Counted from the first letter of the stretch, positions 51,966-60,793 are shown. The stretch: 64,000 bases of DNA from CAMAVH01 sp036500145 (GCA_036500145.1 DASYCO010000078.1:19017-83016), one strand, 5' to 3'. The notes: generated by a model from the letters alone, not told the origin. Numbers and translations: made by a program.

Positions 51966-52877
51966 ATGCCGGACAAGATTCGAGTTTCGAGCATGGCGGG
52001 CGGCGGCCAGTGGTGGAAATCCATCGTCTGGGCCGGCAAGGCGTTCGGCAACAGCGGATTTGACGTCGAGACGACGCGGATCGGCAAGAAGGCGAACGAC
52101 CCGCTGATGCGGGTCGCCCGCGGCGAAGCGGATGTCGCAGTCAGCCTGTCGGTCGCCGCGGCGCAGGCAGCCAGAGGAGTCGGCGTCTACAAGGACAGCG
52201 ACACCTCGTCCATTCGCAGCCTCGCGCTCCTGGTCCGTCCGGACCAGCACTTCTTCAACATGGTCCGCGCCGATCTAGGGATTCGTTCCTTCGCCGACCT
52301 GGCGAAGAAGAAGCCGGCGCTGGACGTGTCGATCGAGCTGCCTGACTACGGCCCCGGCCATGTGACCGAGGTCTATCTCAAGCATTACGGCATCGATCTG
52401 ATGCGCGACATCCCGGCTTGGGGCGGCAGCCACATCACGTCGCATCCGGGGACCGTTCCGCTTGTCCTGGAAGGCAAGTGCAACGCGATCATGCGCACGG
52501 ACACCTCGTACGGCCCCGCCGGAATCGCGGCGCACGTCTCCGACTGGGTCCTGCTGCCGCTGGACCGCGACATCGCCGAGATACTCGAGCGCGACTACTG
52601 CACGCCGATCACGACGATCGAGCCGGACTTCATGCGCGGGCTGGACGAAGCGGCGGGCCCCATTCTCACTGTCACCAATCCGGGTTTCGACCTGATCGTC
52701 AACAAGTCGATGCCGGACGACGTCGCCTATCGCTTGGCCAAGGCGCTGAACGAGACGAACGAGAAGCATTGGGCGGCGCAGGACGTTTTCTACAGCATCC
52801 TGCATGCGCCGCAGGCCCTGGGCCCGCTGCATCCGGGCGCCGCGCGCTACTATCGCGAGCAGGGCGTTCTCAAGTAG
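51966..52877 (+). CDS. TAXI-family substrate-binding-like protein without a signal peptide
   Basis: The 303-residue protein resembles TAXI-type TRAP solute-binding proteins: IRVSSMAGGGQWWKSIVWAG at the N-terminus, VARGEADVAVSLSVAAAQAA, RSLALLVRPDQHFFNMV and KSMPDDVAYRLAKALNETNE near the end. Unlike normal members it starts directly at the first strand (MPDKIRVSSM) with AGGGCAGGGG upstream, so no signal peptide exists. No TRAP permease gene is near. It is probably cytoplasmic, perhaps a ligand-binding or enzymatic offshoot. It ends the central unit, 151 bp before copy 2 of the 79-bp element. Confidence 0.8.
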   Translation: MPDKIRVSSMAGGGQWWKSIVWAGKAFGNSGFDVETTRIGKKANDPLMRVARGEADVAVSLSVAAAQAARGVGVYKDSDTSSIRSLALLVRPDQHFFNMVRADLGIRSFADLAKKKPALDVSIELPDYGPGHVTEVYLKHYGIDLMRDIPAWGGSHITSHPGTVPLVLEGKCNAIMRTDTSYGPAGIAAHVSDWVLLPLDRDIAEILERDYCTPITTIEPDFMRGLDEAAGPILTVTNPGFDLIVNKSMPDDVAYRLAKALNETNEKHWAAQDVFYSILHAPQALGPLHPGAARYYREQGVLK

Positions 52878-53241
52878 CGCCCCGCAAGCCCGGCAGGCGT
52901 GGTGCGGCGCCTCTTCATGACGAAGGGCGCCCGCCGGATTATTTCCCCAGTCGTCCTCGATGAACGCGATATGCGCGTCGTTCAGCCTTTGAGCGCGCCT
53001 GCGGACCACGCATACGCCGTGCCAAACTCGGCCGTATAAGCAGATTCGAGATCGAGATAAGCATATTGCCTGGGCAAAAATGATGCCGGCTGTTCTAGCT
53101 TAAAGCATGGTGGCAGGTGTCATGGACGCTCAGGGAGCGGACATGCTTGATTCTGCTCCAAGGGCTGAAATTCTTAAAATTGGCCACCAAGACTGAAGCG
53201 ATTGAGAGCGGGCGAAAGTCCCGCAGTGGGGAAGCAAAGTT
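52878..53241. promoter_or_regulatory. 364-bp intergenic region with hairpin and copy 2 of the 79-bp element
   Basis: This non-coding stretch has two parts. Near the TAXI-like gene, GGCGCC arms at 52906-52911 and 52926-52931 can form an imperfect hairpin that may end the central transcript. Copy 2 of the mirrored element follows at 53028-53106, and then 135 bp run to the amidohydrolase ATG, including GGGGAAG as ribosome site. No gene is seen. Confidence 0.45.
53028..53106 (+). promoter_or_regulatory. 79-bp regulatory element, copy 2 (faces the amidohydrolase/ABC operon)
   Basis: On the plus strand it reads ATAAGCA, 14 bases, ATAAGCA, then TTGCCTGGGCAA and GCCGGCTGTTCTAGC. It is the inverted partner of 50433-50511. 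Conservation stops at both edges, which supports a functional block. It lies 136 bp upstream of the amidohydrolase ATG. The TTGCC block may overlap a -35 region, but I cannot assign a clear -10. Confidence 0.7.
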
Positions 53242-54180
53242 ATGACGACACCGCACCGTATCGACGTCCACCACCATCCGACGCCGAACAAGGCGTTGAG
53301 GTCGGGGCGCGGCGCGTCGACCGGCGAGATGCGCGACTGGTGCCCCGAGCATTCCATCGATGACATGGACAAGAACGGGGTCGCGACCTCGATTCTGTCC
53401 GTGCCCAATCGCGGCGCGGTGTGGCGCGATCCGGCCAAGGCGTCAGGCATTGCGCGCAGGTGGAACGAGTATCTGGTGCAGCAGGCCAACGACCATCCGG
53501 GCCGGTTCGGCGTCTTCGCCGCGGTGCCGATCCTCGACATCGAGGGCAGCCTGCGCGAGGCCGAATACGCGCTCGACACGCTGAAGTGCGATGGCGTCAC
53601 CCTGATGACCAACATGGGCGACAAGTGGCTCGGCGACCCGCACTATTTCCCGCTGTTCGAGGAGCTCAATCGCCGCAAGGCGGTCGTCTACACCCATCCG
53701 ATCAGCGCGGAGTGCATCCAGAACGCGATGAAGCCCGAGATCGACGATGCGGTGGTCGAGTTCTGCGCCGACACGGGCCGAGCGATCGCCCAGCTCTTGT
53801 TCTCGGGCGCGGCGCACCGCTTCAAGGACATCGACTTCATCTTCAGCCACGGCGGCGGCGTGATGCCGTTCATCCTGGACCGTTACGTCGGCCATGCGGC
53901 CCGCAATCCGGAAATGGCGGCGCGCGTGCCCGACGGCGTCGTCAGCTACCTGAAGCGCTGGTACTACGACACAGCGCAGGTGGCGCATCGCCATGCGATG
54001 GTCTCGATCCGCGAGCTGATCGACGTGTCCCAGATTCTGTTCGGCACGGATTTCCCGTTCCGCAGCGCCGAAGAGCATGTGCGCGGCCTTGCGGAGCTGG
54101 GCTTCACGCCGGAAGAGCTGCTGGCGATCGAGCGCGGCAATGCCGAACGCCTGATGCCGCGCTGGCGCTGCACATGTTGA
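53242..54180 (+). CDS. Amidohydrolase-2 (ACMSD/TIM-barrel) family metal hydrolase
   Basis: The 312-residue protein is a metal-dependent TIM barrel of the ACMSD type: the N-terminal HxH in IDVHHHPTP (His10, His12), His152 in VVYTHPISAE, His203 in FIFSHGGGVMPF and Asp270 in LFGTDFPFRS. Members hydrolyse or decarboxylate aromatic or keto-acid substrates. GGGGAAG precedes the ATG. It is the first gene downstream of copy 2 of the 79-bp element and precedes the ABC importer genes by about 157 bp, so it probably acts on the imported compound or a later intermediate. Confidence 0.9.
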   Translation: MTTPHRIDVHHHPTPNKALRSGRGASTGEMRDWCPEHSIDDMDKNGVATSILSVPNRGAVWRDPAKASGIARRWNEYLVQQANDHPGRFGVFAAVPILDIEGSLREAEYALDTLKCDGVTLMTNMGDKWLGDPHYFPLFEELNRRKAVVYTHPISAECIQNAMKPEIDDAVVEFCADTGRAIAQLLFSGAAHRFKDIDFIFSHGGGVMPFILDRYVGHAARNPEMAARVPDGVVSYLKRWYYDTAQVAHRHAMVSIRELIDVSQILFGTDFPFRSAEEHVRGLAELGFTPEELLAIERGNAERLMPRWRCTC

Positions 54181-54337
54181 TGCAGGGCCGGCGCGCTAGC
54201 GTGCGCCTGTTCGTCGATTGAGGTTGGACTCGTAATACCAGCGTGATTCGTCCAAAATTAACCTAATTAGGAAGACGGGATTTCGAAATCGAGCGCTGCG
54301 CCAAAGCGCCGCGAAATCCGGAAACTGGGAGATGCAA

Positions 54338-55441
54338 ATGAAGCTCAGGCTGTTGACGGCCGCCACTGTCGTGGTCGCGGCGATTTCGATGATCCATGGT
54401 TCGGCGCGGGCGGACGATTGGGACACGATCGTCGCCAATGCCAAGAAGGAAGGCACCGTTGCCGTCCACGGCATGCCGGGCAAGACCTACCAGGCTGCCA
54501 TGCTGGCGTTCGCCAAGTACTATCCCGACATCAAGGTGAAGTTCAGCGGCGTCACTGGCGCTTCGGAAGTCCCCAAGGTGCTGCGCGAGCGCCAGGCTGG
54601 CATCAATGAGTGGGACGTGTGGCTCGGGGGCTCGAGCAGCGCTCTCGGCCCGCTCAAGGAAGCTGGGTTCTTCCAGCCGCTGCGTCCTGTCCTGCGGCCG
54701 GAGATCATGGCCGACGACAAGTGGGTCCAAGGGTTCAACGACGGATGGCTGGATGAAGGGCAAAGCATCTTCTATTCGTTCGACGGCACCGTTCAGAATC
54801 CGGTGATGGTCAATTGGGATTTCGTCAAGAAGGACTCGATCAAGACCCTCGAGGACCTCGCCAAGCCGGAGTTCGCGGGCAAGATCACGTCTTTTGATCC
54901 TCGCGTTGCGGGGCGCGCGATCGGAACGTCGCAGTCTTTCCTCCACAACGTCGGCAAGGAGGGCATGATCGCGATTTACAAGAACGACGTCGCCTTCACC
55001 GGCAGTTCCAGCCAGCTCGTCGAATGGATCGTGCGTGGCCGTTATCCGATTGCCCTCGCCCTCGATTCCCAGGAACTGGAGCAGTTTCACGCCCAAGGCC
55101 TGGGCAAGAACATCGGGCCGCTTGACGACGACGTCTATAAAGTCCTCACGCTCACTCCCGGCTTCGGCAGCGTCGGCATAGTCGACAAGGCGCCTCACCA
55201 GAATGCCGCGATCGTCTACGTCAACTGGCTGCTCTCCAAGCAAGGCCAGGAGGAATGGGTCAAGGTGCCGCGTGCCAGCCGCCGCACCGACGTGGTCGCG
55301 CCCATCCCGGAGATGGCGCCCAAGCCGGGGCATTCCTACTTCAACGGCTATGCCGAGAAGTACACGAAGGAGCGCCAGGGCCTCGCGCGGATGGCGAAAG
55401 AAGCGATCGACGGCGAAGCGTCGCGCACGGCTCCCAAGTAA
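54338..55441 (+). CDS. ABC transporter substrate-binding protein (Fe3+/spermidine-type family 1)
   Basis: The 367-residue protein has a signal peptide (LRLLTAATVVVAAISMIHG, cut near ARA) and a family 1 solute-binding domain: WDTIVANAKKEGTVAVHGMP, VKFSGVTGASEVPKVLRERQ, and NAAIVYVNWLLSKQGQEEWV. ATG 54338 is preferred over 54332 because GGGAG then has normal spacing. Proteins of this class bind ferric complexes, thiamine, polyamines or organic acids, and bound metal cannot be judged here. It precedes a permease and an ATPase gene, completing an importer. Confidence 0.9.
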   Translation: MKLRLLTAATVVVAAISMIHGSARADDWDTIVANAKKEGTVAVHGMPGKTYQAAMLAFAKYYPDIKVKFSGVTGASEVPKVLRERQAGINEWDVWLGGSSSALGPLKEAGFFQPLRPVLRPEIMADDKWVQGFNDGWLDEGQSIFYSFDGTVQNPVMVNWDFVKKDSIKTLEDLAKPEFAGKITSFDPRVAGRAIGTSQSFLHNVGKEGMIAIYKNDVAFTGSSSQLVEWIVRGRYPIALALDSQELEQFHAQGLGKNIGPLDDDVYKVLTLTPGFGSVGIVDKAPHQNAAIVYVNWLLSKQGQEEWVKVPRASRRTDVVAPIPEMAPKPGHSYFNGYAEKYTKERQGLARMAKEAIDGEASRTAPK

Positions 55442-55477
55442 GTTTGCGGTAAATCCCCCTAACGCCGGTTTGTAACG

Positions 55478-57232
55478 ATGAATACCTCAACCGCAGCATC
55501 TGCAGCTGCTCGGCCCAGACTTGCGCCTCGTTTCGTGCGGCGCATTTCTCGGCTGATGGAGACGCAAAGGCTGCTGTTCGCCATCGTCCTGCTGACGACG
55601 GCGTTTCTGGTCCTGCTTCCGGTCGTTTTGCTGATCTCCTACAGCTTCGTCGAGAGCCTGCCGGGCCAGCCGCTGAACCTCGGCTTCGACGCCTGGCGGC
55701 ACGCGGTCGAAAGCCCGCTCATCATGGGCAGCCTGGTGAACAGCGTGCTTCTGCTGCTGTCGACCCACAGCATATCGCTGCCGGTCGCCGTCGTGATCGC
55801 GTGGGTTCTCGCGCGCACCGACCTGCCGTTCCGCAACGGCTTCGAGTTCATGTTCTGGATCTCGTTCTTCATGCCCACGCTGTCGATCCTGATGGGCTGG
55901 ATCCTGTGCCTCGACCCTGAATACGGCCTGTTGAACAAGCTGTTCGAGCTTCTGCCGTTCGTCGACAAGGGGCCGTTCAACATCTTCTCCTTCTGGGGCA
56001 TCGTCTGGGGCCATCTCGCGACCCATGCGATCACGATCAAGGTCATGCTGCTGACGCCGATCTTCCGCAACATCGACAGTTCCTTCGAGGAGGCTTCGGC
56101 GATCTGCGGCGCCAATCGCGTCACGACGCTGATCCGCGTCATGGTGCCGGCGGTGACGCCCGCGATCCTTGCCATCACCTTGATCGCCATGATCCGGGCC
56201 ATGCAGTCGTTCGAGATCGAGATGGTCCTGGGCTCGCCGATCCGCCTTTATGTCTACAGCACCCTGGTCTATTCGCTCATCGAGCAGGAGCCGCCGGATT
56301 TCGGCGCCGCTTCGGCGCTTGCGACCATCGGCCTCGGCTGCCTGCTGCCGCTGATCTTCGCGCAGCGCTGGGTCGGGCTTCGGCGTCAGTACGTCTCGGT
56401 CAGCGGCAGGATGAAGTCCGCGTCCGTGCGCCTTGGGCCCTGGCGGACTCCGGTTTTCCTGGCCATCTGCACCGTCGTGCTCATTTTGACCGTGATTCCC
56501 ATTGTCTTCCTCGGCCTCACCTCGACCATGAAGCTGTTCGGCTTCTTCAATATTCCAGAGCCTTGGACGTGGGGGCATTGGGCGACCGTGTTTGCCGACG
56601 AGTCCTTCCGTCAGTCCGTCATCAACACTCTTCAGATGTCGGCCGGCGCGGCGCTGGTCGCCATCGTGCTGCTCTCTCTCATTGCCTACTTCTCGGTTCG
56701 CAGCAGCTTCAAGGGCCGTTCGCTGCTCGATTTCGTCTCGTGGCTTCCAGCGGCGGTTCCGGGCGTGCTGTTCAGCCTCGGCCTGCTCTATGCCTTCCTA
56801 GAGATTCCCTTGTTCCGGCCGCTGTACGGGTCAATGGCGCTGATGATCATCGCGGCCGTCATGGGCAGCATGACCCTGGGCACGCAGATCTTTAAGAGCG
56901 CGATGCTGCAGCTCAGCCGCGACATCGAGGAAGCGTCCGCGGTGTCGGGCGCGACTTGGCTGCGCACCTTCCGCAGCGTCGTCCTCCCGATCGTGGTGCC
57001 GACCGTCCTGCTCGTGGGGATCACCATCTTCATCACGGCGGCGCGCGAGATCGCCAGCGTCTCGCTGGTCGCGACGGGGGGAACCAAGACCTTGTCGCTG
57101 CTTCAGCTCGACTACATGGTCCAGGGACGCTACGGCCCGGCCGCAGTGATATCCTTCATCGTGATCCTGATGAGCACCGGGCTGGCGCTGGCGGCCCGCG
57201 CTCTCGGCCTCAGGATCGGCCTCAAGAATTGA
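55478..57232 (+). CDS. ABC importer permease, fused FbpB-type
   Basis: The 584-residue protein has about twelve membrane helices made of two fused permease halves. Each half carries an EAA-type loop: EEASAICGANRVTTLIRVMV (around residue 205) and EEASAVSGATWLRTFRSVVL (around residue 485). This fused layout is typical of ferric-iron and some organic-acid importers (FbpB/PotB-like). It lies between the substrate-binding and ATPase genes (36-bp and 58-bp gaps). The start ATG at 55478 has only a weak upstream ribosome site. Confidence 0.93.
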   Translation: MNTSTAASAAARPRLAPRFVRRISRLMETQRLLFAIVLLTTAFLVLLPVVLLISYSFVESLPGQPLNLGFDAWRHAVESPLIMGSLVNSVLLLLSTHSISLPVAVVIAWVLARTDLPFRNGFEFMFWISFFMPTLSILMGWILCLDPEYGLLNKLFELLPFVDKGPFNIFSFWGIVWGHLATHAITIKVMLLTPIFRNIDSSFEEASAICGANRVTTLIRVMVPAVTPAILAITLIAMIRAMQSFEIEMVLGSPIRLYVYSTLVYSLIEQEPPDFGAASALATIGLGCLLPLIFAQRWVGLRRQYVSVSGRMKSASVRLGPWRTPVFLAICTVVLILTVIPIVFLGLTSTMKLFGFFNIPEPWTWGHWATVFADESFRQSVINTLQMSAGAALVAIVLLSLIAYFSVRSSFKGRSLLDFVSWLPAAVPGVLFSLGLLYAFLEIPLFRPLYGSMALMIIAAVMGSMTLGTQIFKSAMLQLSRDIEEASAVSGATWLRTFRSVVLPIVVPTVLLVGITIFITAAREIASVSLVATGGTKTLSLLQLDYMVQGRYGPAAVISFIVILMSTGLALAARALGLRIGLKN

Positions 57233-57290
57233 CCGTTGGTCAGGCAAGAATCAGAATGGGCGAGTCCGCCGGAAGGAATGGGACACAAGG

Positions 57291-58391
57291 ATGACTAGCG
57301 TCGCAACTCACGAGGGCGCGCTTTCGCTGCGCGGATTGACCAAGCGCTTCGCCGCCTTCGCGGCGGTGGACGGAATCGATCTGGAGGTTCGCCCTGGCCA
57401 GCTGATGGCGCTGCTTGGCCCGTCGGGCTGCGGCAAGACGACGACGTTGCGCATGGTGGCCGGGCTCGAGCAGCCCACCGGCGGCGAAATCTGCTTCGGC
57501 AACAGCACGTTCGTCTCGACCGCCGACGAGATCGAGGTGTCGACTCATCGCCGCAACATTGGCATGGTGTTCCAGTCCTATGCGCTCTGGCCGCATATGA
57601 CGGTCTTCCAGAACGTCGCCTATCCGCTTTCCGTGCGCAAGGTGGCCAGCGCCGAGATCAAGCGCCGCGTATGCGCCGTCCTCGAGCTCATGGAGCTCGG
57701 CGCGCTGATCGACAAGACGATCCCGCAGCTGTCGGGCGGCCAGCAGCAGCGCGTCGCGCTCGCGCGCGCCCTGGTCTACGAGCCGTCGCTCATGCTCTTC
57801 GACGAGCCGTTCAGCAATCTGGACGTGCATCTGCGCGCGCAGATGCGCATGGAGCTCAAAAGGCTGCGGCGCAAGGTCACGATGACCGGCCTGTTCGTGA
57901 CGCACGATCAGGCGGAAGCGCTCTCGGTCGCCGATTCGATCGCCATCATGCACGGCGGCCGCATCCAGCAGGTCGGCGCGCCGCAGGACATCTACAAGCG
58001 TCCGGCGACGAAGTTCGTGCGGGATTTCCTCGGGCGGGTCCTGAGCCTGCACGGGTCCTACGATGCGGCCGGCGGCGAAGCTCGCGTTCGCCTCGCCGAC
58101 GGAACGATGCTGTCCTGCGACGCGCCGGAGAGCAATCCGGGCAGCCGCGTCGAGGTGTCGATCCGTCCCGAGTTCGTGAAGTTCTACGAAGACGGGGAGC
58201 CGGCGCGGGCCAACACGGTCACCGGCACGATCGAAGAGCTGCTGTTCACCGGCGACCGGTTCGAGACGCGCCTGCATCTCGGGGGCGAGCATGTGTTCAC
58301 GGAACTGCCGGCCGGCCGGCCCTGGCACGAAGGCGATGCGATCCGCCTGGAACTGCCGATGGCGGCGCTGTCCGTGTGGCCCGACAAATAA
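57291..58391 (+). CDS. ABC importer ATP-binding protein
   Basis: The 366-residue ATPase has Walker A LLGPSGCGKTTT (residues about 41-52), Q-loop GMVFQSYALWPHMTVFQNVA, signature LSGGQQQRVALARAL, Walker B LMLFDEPFSNLD and H-loop VTHDQAEALSVAD. A TOBE-like regulatory domain follows (SIRPEFVKFYEDGE and a FETRLHLGGEHVFTELP stretch). It matches the PotA/FbpC/UgpC group. It completes the importer and is followed by a small hairpin at 58403-58417. Confidence 0.94.
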   Translation: MTSVATHEGALSLRGLTKRFAAFAAVDGIDLEVRPGQLMALLGPSGCGKTTTLRMVAGLEQPTGGEICFGNSTFVSTADEIEVSTHRRNIGMVFQSYALWPHMTVFQNVAYPLSVRKVASAEIKRRVCAVLELMELGALIDKTIPQLSGGQQQRVALARALVYEPSLMLFDEPFSNLDVHLRAQMRMELKRLRRKVTMTGLFVTHDQAEALSVADSIAIMHGGRIQQVGAPQDIYKRPATKFVRDFLGRVLSLHGSYDAAGGEARVRLADGTMLSCDAPESNPGSRVEVSIRPEFVKFYEDGEPARANTVTGTIEELLFTGDRFETRLHLGGEHVFTELPAGRPWHEGDAIRLELPMAALSVWPDK

Positions 58392-58727
58392 CGGCTGACA
58401 CGGCGCCGTTGCGGCGCTCGTCTCGTCGTCAGACCCCTCCTAGAACGCCATGGAATGCTGCAAGGTCTCCATAAGGCGAACGGTCGAGGCGTCTCGCGAC
58501 ATCGCGAAGGAATACCCCTGACCCTGGCAGCGCGCGGAATGCTCCGGCTCGCCCCTCGATGCGGAATGGCCGCATAGGGATGATTCCGCGCCGGTGAAGC
58601 CAGAGCTGGAAGCCTTGATTTCCGGAGAGATTGGCCGGGGGGGCACAGTCCATGGCGAAATCTCGTCCAGTTTTTGCTAAATACTGTGCGGAGCGTCGCC
58701 AATCGTTGGCATGCCGGGAAGGTCTAA
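58392..58727. other. 336-bp intergenic region after the ABC operon
   Basis: It begins with a short GC hairpin (GCGCCG, TTG, CGGCGC at 58403-58417) that may help end the importer transcript. The rest contains no gene I can support; short minus-strand frames of 68-74 codons occur but lack a recognised product. The part near 58665-58720 is more AT-rich and probably holds the promoter of the next gene. Confidence 0.4.
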
Positions 58728-60671
58728 TTGTTGCAAAGCTGGGTGCGCCAGAGGGCCGGCGCGCGTTCCTCGGGGACGGATATTTTCAAGCTTCCTATGC
58801 CGCGCGCCATGAACGCTGTAATGGCGGCGCTGTTCGTCGCATGCTTTGCGGTGTACGGCTCGGATACTTGGTACCTCGCTAGCATGCGCGGCCTCGATTT
58901 TTCGTGGCATGTCATGCTGGGCTACAGCTTCGAGGCGCACTATCGGCATGGCGTCGATCTGCTGTTCAACTTCGGGCCGCTGTCCTTTATTTACACGAGC
59001 GCTTATTTCGAAGACAGCCACGCGCTAAAAATTACTTTGCGCCTGCTGTATCACGCGATCATTGCAATCGGCATCGTGCATTTGCTCGTGCGTCAGAGCT
59101 CATGGCGACTGGCGCTATGGGCTTTTCTGAGCGTTTTCCTGCCATTGTTTGGCGATGCGCTGCTGCTGTTGCCGGTGATGCTGCTTTGCTACAGCGAAAC
59201 GCGCCGGGACCCTCAAGATCGCTTCGCCGCGGCTGTCTCGGTCGTCCTTTGTTTTGATGTCGCATTCGCCGGCCTGGTGAAAATCACTCCATGGGTTTTT
59301 GCCATTCCGGCGCTGCTGATGCTCACGATCTATCGCGCATCTCTCAAAGAGCGTTTCCCGCTCGCGGCGGCGTGCTTCGTTGGCTTCACGGCAGCGCTGT
59401 GGCTGTGGTCGGGGCAGCGAGCGGGGGATTTTGTCAATTTCACGCTCGCTTATGTCGATGCGGCGCTGGCCTACAACGCGGACATGGGGTTGCCGGTTTC
59501 CGGGCTGCTGCAGGGGCTCTATGCGGCAGGGGCGTTGCTCGTTTTGTCCAGCGTCAGCTTGCGAGACATGCGGGGCAAAATTTTAGCCATTTTGCTCTTC
59601 GGATATGTGCTGGTCGCCTACAAGATGGCGTTCATGCGCCATGGCGAAATGCCGAGCATGGCATTCATGGCGCTTGCCGTCGCCGCGGCGGCTCAATGCA
59701 GCGTCGCGACATTTGACAGAAGCCGGGCCCGGCGGGCGCTTCAAGCGGCACTAGGCGTTTTTGCGGCGTTGTCCGCTGCAGTGACGGGCAACGCCTATCT
59801 TGCGGTTTTGCCGTCTGATTGGCGAAGCGGCTACGTCGAGATGTTGCAGGAACGATTCCTATATTTCGCTGACGCCGATTACCGCGAAAAATTGGTTTCG
59901 ACTTGGCGCGGGTATCGCGACGCCGCGGTGCGCGAGGCGCGTTCCGCATTTCCCTTTCAAGGCGTGAACGGGCCGATCGACGTATTTCCGTTCGAGTTCA
60001 GCCTGGCTTATGCCTCGGGCTTGCCGATCGCTACCCGGCCGGCTTTTCAGGCTTACTATGCGACCAGCCGCCGCATGACGGAGCGCAACGCGGCCTTTCT
60101 CGAGGGGCCCGGCGCGCCGCAGTCCGTATTGTTCAGCATCACTCCAATCGATGGGCGCTATCCGACGCTGGAAGATCCTTTGGCTTTCCGTGCCTATCGT
60201 CGCCTCTATCGGCTGGACCGGCAGACGGCCGACGCTCTCTTGCTCGTACGCCGCGTTGCGCCGGCGAGCGAGACGGAAGACTGCCGCGACACGCAGCTTG
60301 CCTTTGGTCAATCGGAGCCGCTGTTGCCCGTCGCGCCGGATCAAGCGATTTGGGCCAAAATCACATTGGAGCGCACGTGGCTGGGGCGGGTCGCCGAATT
60401 TTTCGTGGGCCCGCCGGTGCTGAACCTGGCGATCTCGACGCAAGGTGGACAATCGACCTACCGCTTCTTGCGCGAAGCGGGAGAGAGCGGCTTCTTGCTG
60501 TCGCCGGCTTTGCCGAACACGGCAGCCGCTGGCCAGTTCTTTGATGGAAAGGCCCAGGGCGCCAATCACGTCGCAGCTTTCAGGCTGCCGACGCCGGAGA
60601 CCGCACTGCCGATAGACTGGTTTCAGCCCAACATATCGGTCAGGCTCTGCACGCTTTCCTGGGGGCCCTAG
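58728..60671 (+). CDS. Large polytopic membrane protein, function unknown
   Basis: The 647-residue protein starts at a TTG with GGGAAGG upstream; ATG 58797 is a fair alternative. The N-terminal two thirds hold about nine hydrophobic segments (AVMAALFVACFAVYG, YHAIIAIGIVHLLV, LALWAFLSVFLPLFGDALLL and others). The C-terminal 280 residues are mostly extracytoplasmic. The layout of many helices followed by a soluble domain resembles GT-C-type glycosyltransferases and similar lipid-linked-sugar proteins, but no DD/ED motif of that family is clear. Its local base use is slightly less GC-biased than its neighbours. Unrecognised. Confidence 0.72.
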   Translation: MLQSWVRQRAGARSSGTDIFKLPMPRAMNAVMAALFVACFAVYGSDTWYLASMRGLDFSWHVMLGYSFEAHYRHGVDLLFNFGPLSFIYTSAYFEDSHALKITLRLLYHAIIAIGIVHLLVRQSSWRLALWAFLSVFLPLFGDALLLLPVMLLCYSETRRDPQDRFAAAVSVVLCFDVAFAGLVKITPWVFAIPALLMLTIYRASLKERFPLAAACFVGFTAALWLWSGQRAGDFVNFTLAYVDAALAYNADMGLPVSGLLQGLYAAGALLVLSSVSLRDMRGKILAILLFGYVLVAYKMAFMRHGEMPSMAFMALAVAAAAQCSVATFDRSRARRALQAALGVFAALSAAVTGNAYLAVLPSDWRSGYVEMLQERFLYFADADYREKLVSTWRGYRDAAVREARSAFPFQGVNGPIDVFPFEFSLAYASGLPIATRPAFQAYYATSRRMTERNAAFLEGPGAPQSVLFSITPIDGRYPTLEDPLAFRAYRRLYRLDRQTADALLLVRRVAPASETEDCRDTQLAFGQSEPLLPVAPDQAIWAKITLERTWLGRVAEFFVGPPVLNLAISTQGGQSTYRFLREAGESGFLLSPALPNTAAAGQFFDGKAQGANHVAAFRLPTPETALPIDWFQPNISVRLCTLSWGP

Positions 60672-60793
60672 TGGCGCCTCTCATCGAGTGGGGAAGGCGA
60701 TGACAAGGCACAAGTTGCGGGGCTTTGAAAGTCAGAGCAAAAGCCAAATTTAGATAGGTGGACTGCTTGCTAAGCAATGCGCAATTCGGTCAA

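Noticed and set aside
50433..53106. The inverted 79-bp repeats as terminal repeats of a transposon.
   Set aside because: There is no transposase or target-site duplication. Both copies sit at the promoter position of outward genes and contain the same operator-like boxes, so a regulatory role fits better.
58429..58653. Short minus-strand frames of 74 and 68 codons in the gap after the ABC importer.
   Set aside because: No recognised family and no clear ribosome site, and two frames overlap in the same stretch. I could not support either as a gene.
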